Source: Chroococcidiopsidaceae cyanobacterium CP_BM_RX_35 (GTDB lineage Bacteria; Cyanobacteriota; Cyanobacteriia; Cyanobacteriales; Chroococcidiopsidaceae). From it: a DNA stretch of 23,407 nt. The translations under genes were made by a program, and so were the position numbers. Shown here piece by piece: positions 23,293 to 23,407 of this stretch (position 1 is the first letter of the stretch; each line of letters begins with the position of its first letter). The stretch covers positions 1-23,407 of the forward strand of contig JAFAVL010000236.1 of assembly GCA_019242465.1 (NCBI GenBank), given 5' to 3'. Under the pieces are notes generated by a model. The model was given only the letters and a program-made list of their open reading frames with translations. It was not told where the DNA came from and made no database searches.

Positions 23293-23407
23293 GTCGAGTA
23301 GCGCGGGGGAATTTCACCCCCACGCCCTCACGCAACCGGACGTGAACCTCGCGATTCATCCGGCTCCTATTGTCCAGCCGTCGGTCGTAGGGTGAGTTGC
23401 CAATGGG
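23293..23407 (-). ncRNA. Group II intron 3' end (domains V and VI)
   Basis: On the minus strand, 23366-23333 is a 34-nt domain V. It begins with GAGC (the catalytic AGC triad), has the lower stem GCCGGA/TCCGGTT, a 2-nt bulge, an upper stem GAATC/GGTTC and a GCGA tetraloop. It is followed by a domain VI hairpin with GGGGG/CCCCC arms and an unpaired A (complement of 23299) seven bases from the end, in CTACTCGAC. The intron therefore ends at 23293. The reverse transcriptase and 5' part would lie beyond the window's right edge. The 3' exon begins with the IS701 upstream region. Confidence 0.85.

Noticed and set aside
1..23407. Search by eye for tRNA, rRNA, CRISPR arrays and retron-like repeats
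   Set aside because: No regularly spaced direct repeats, no tRNA-like cloverleaf and no rRNA-like segments were seen; only dispersed short palindromes and the in-gene hexamer repeat.

Overview
The window looks like an accessory, rearrangement-rich region of a cyanobacterial genome. Four copies of the cyanobacterial HIP1 octamer GCGATCGC are visible (7546, 10838, 11565, 15684). The gene families also point to cyanobacteria: a CYP110-like P450, a pentapeptide-repeat membrane protein, Uma2, DUF4926, DUF433/DUF5615 remnants, a PEP-CTERM protein and IS701-, IS1- and IS605-type fragments. Genus cannot be read from the sequence. No rRNA, tRNA or CRISPR array was recognised.

Layout. 1-1014: a Tn3-family transposase scrap, a nested palindromic element of 92 bp, and a PEP-CTERM exoprotein gene broken by a short palindromic insertion. 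1613-2746: a tightly packed minus-strand cassette (DUF6883, DUF4926 and two unknown small proteins). 2776-4824: a large pentapeptide-repeat membrane protein containing a 34-unit hexanucleotide repeat. 4856-5980: a decayed GntR regulator/HAD hydrolase operon. 6169-7964: an intact histidine kinase/OmpR-type response regulator pair. 8006-8236: a fragment of an EamA transporter whose full-length relative lies at 16205. 8257-10455: a LysR regulator divergent from a Gal80-like Gfo/Idh/MocA protein. 10569-12493: a ribbon-helix-helix protein, an integrase and a hypothetical gene both cut at one junction near 11245, Uma2, and a DUF433/DUF5615 pair cut at the P450 3' end. 12487-13890: the P450. 14048-15761: remnants (DUF4351, a lipoprotein) and then an intact CcdA-like thiol-redox membrane protein. 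16205-18075: an EamA transporter, an IS1-type transposase tail and an unknown membrane protein. 18149-19895: a self-contained unit of two SnoaL-like proteins flanking a MarR regulator, with the same 15-bp palindrome before each SnoaL gene. 20287-21645: a GC-rich ClC-type channel/transporter. 21701-23407: nested mobile DNA, consisting of a small inverted-repeat element, a decayed solo tnpB element sitting in the start of an IS701-type transposase, and the 3' end of a group II intron with domains V and VI clearly readable.

How the genes work together. Most functional units are small and independent (two-component pair, LysR/oxidoreductase, SnoaL-MarR). About a dozen genes are truncated or frameshifted, often exactly where two unrelated reading frames meet. 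This suggests repeated insertion and deletion. The unit most likely to be an undescribed but intact regulatory system is the SnoaL-MarR block. The most unusual protein is the repeat-containing pentapeptide membrane protein next to the DUF6883/DUF4926 cassette.
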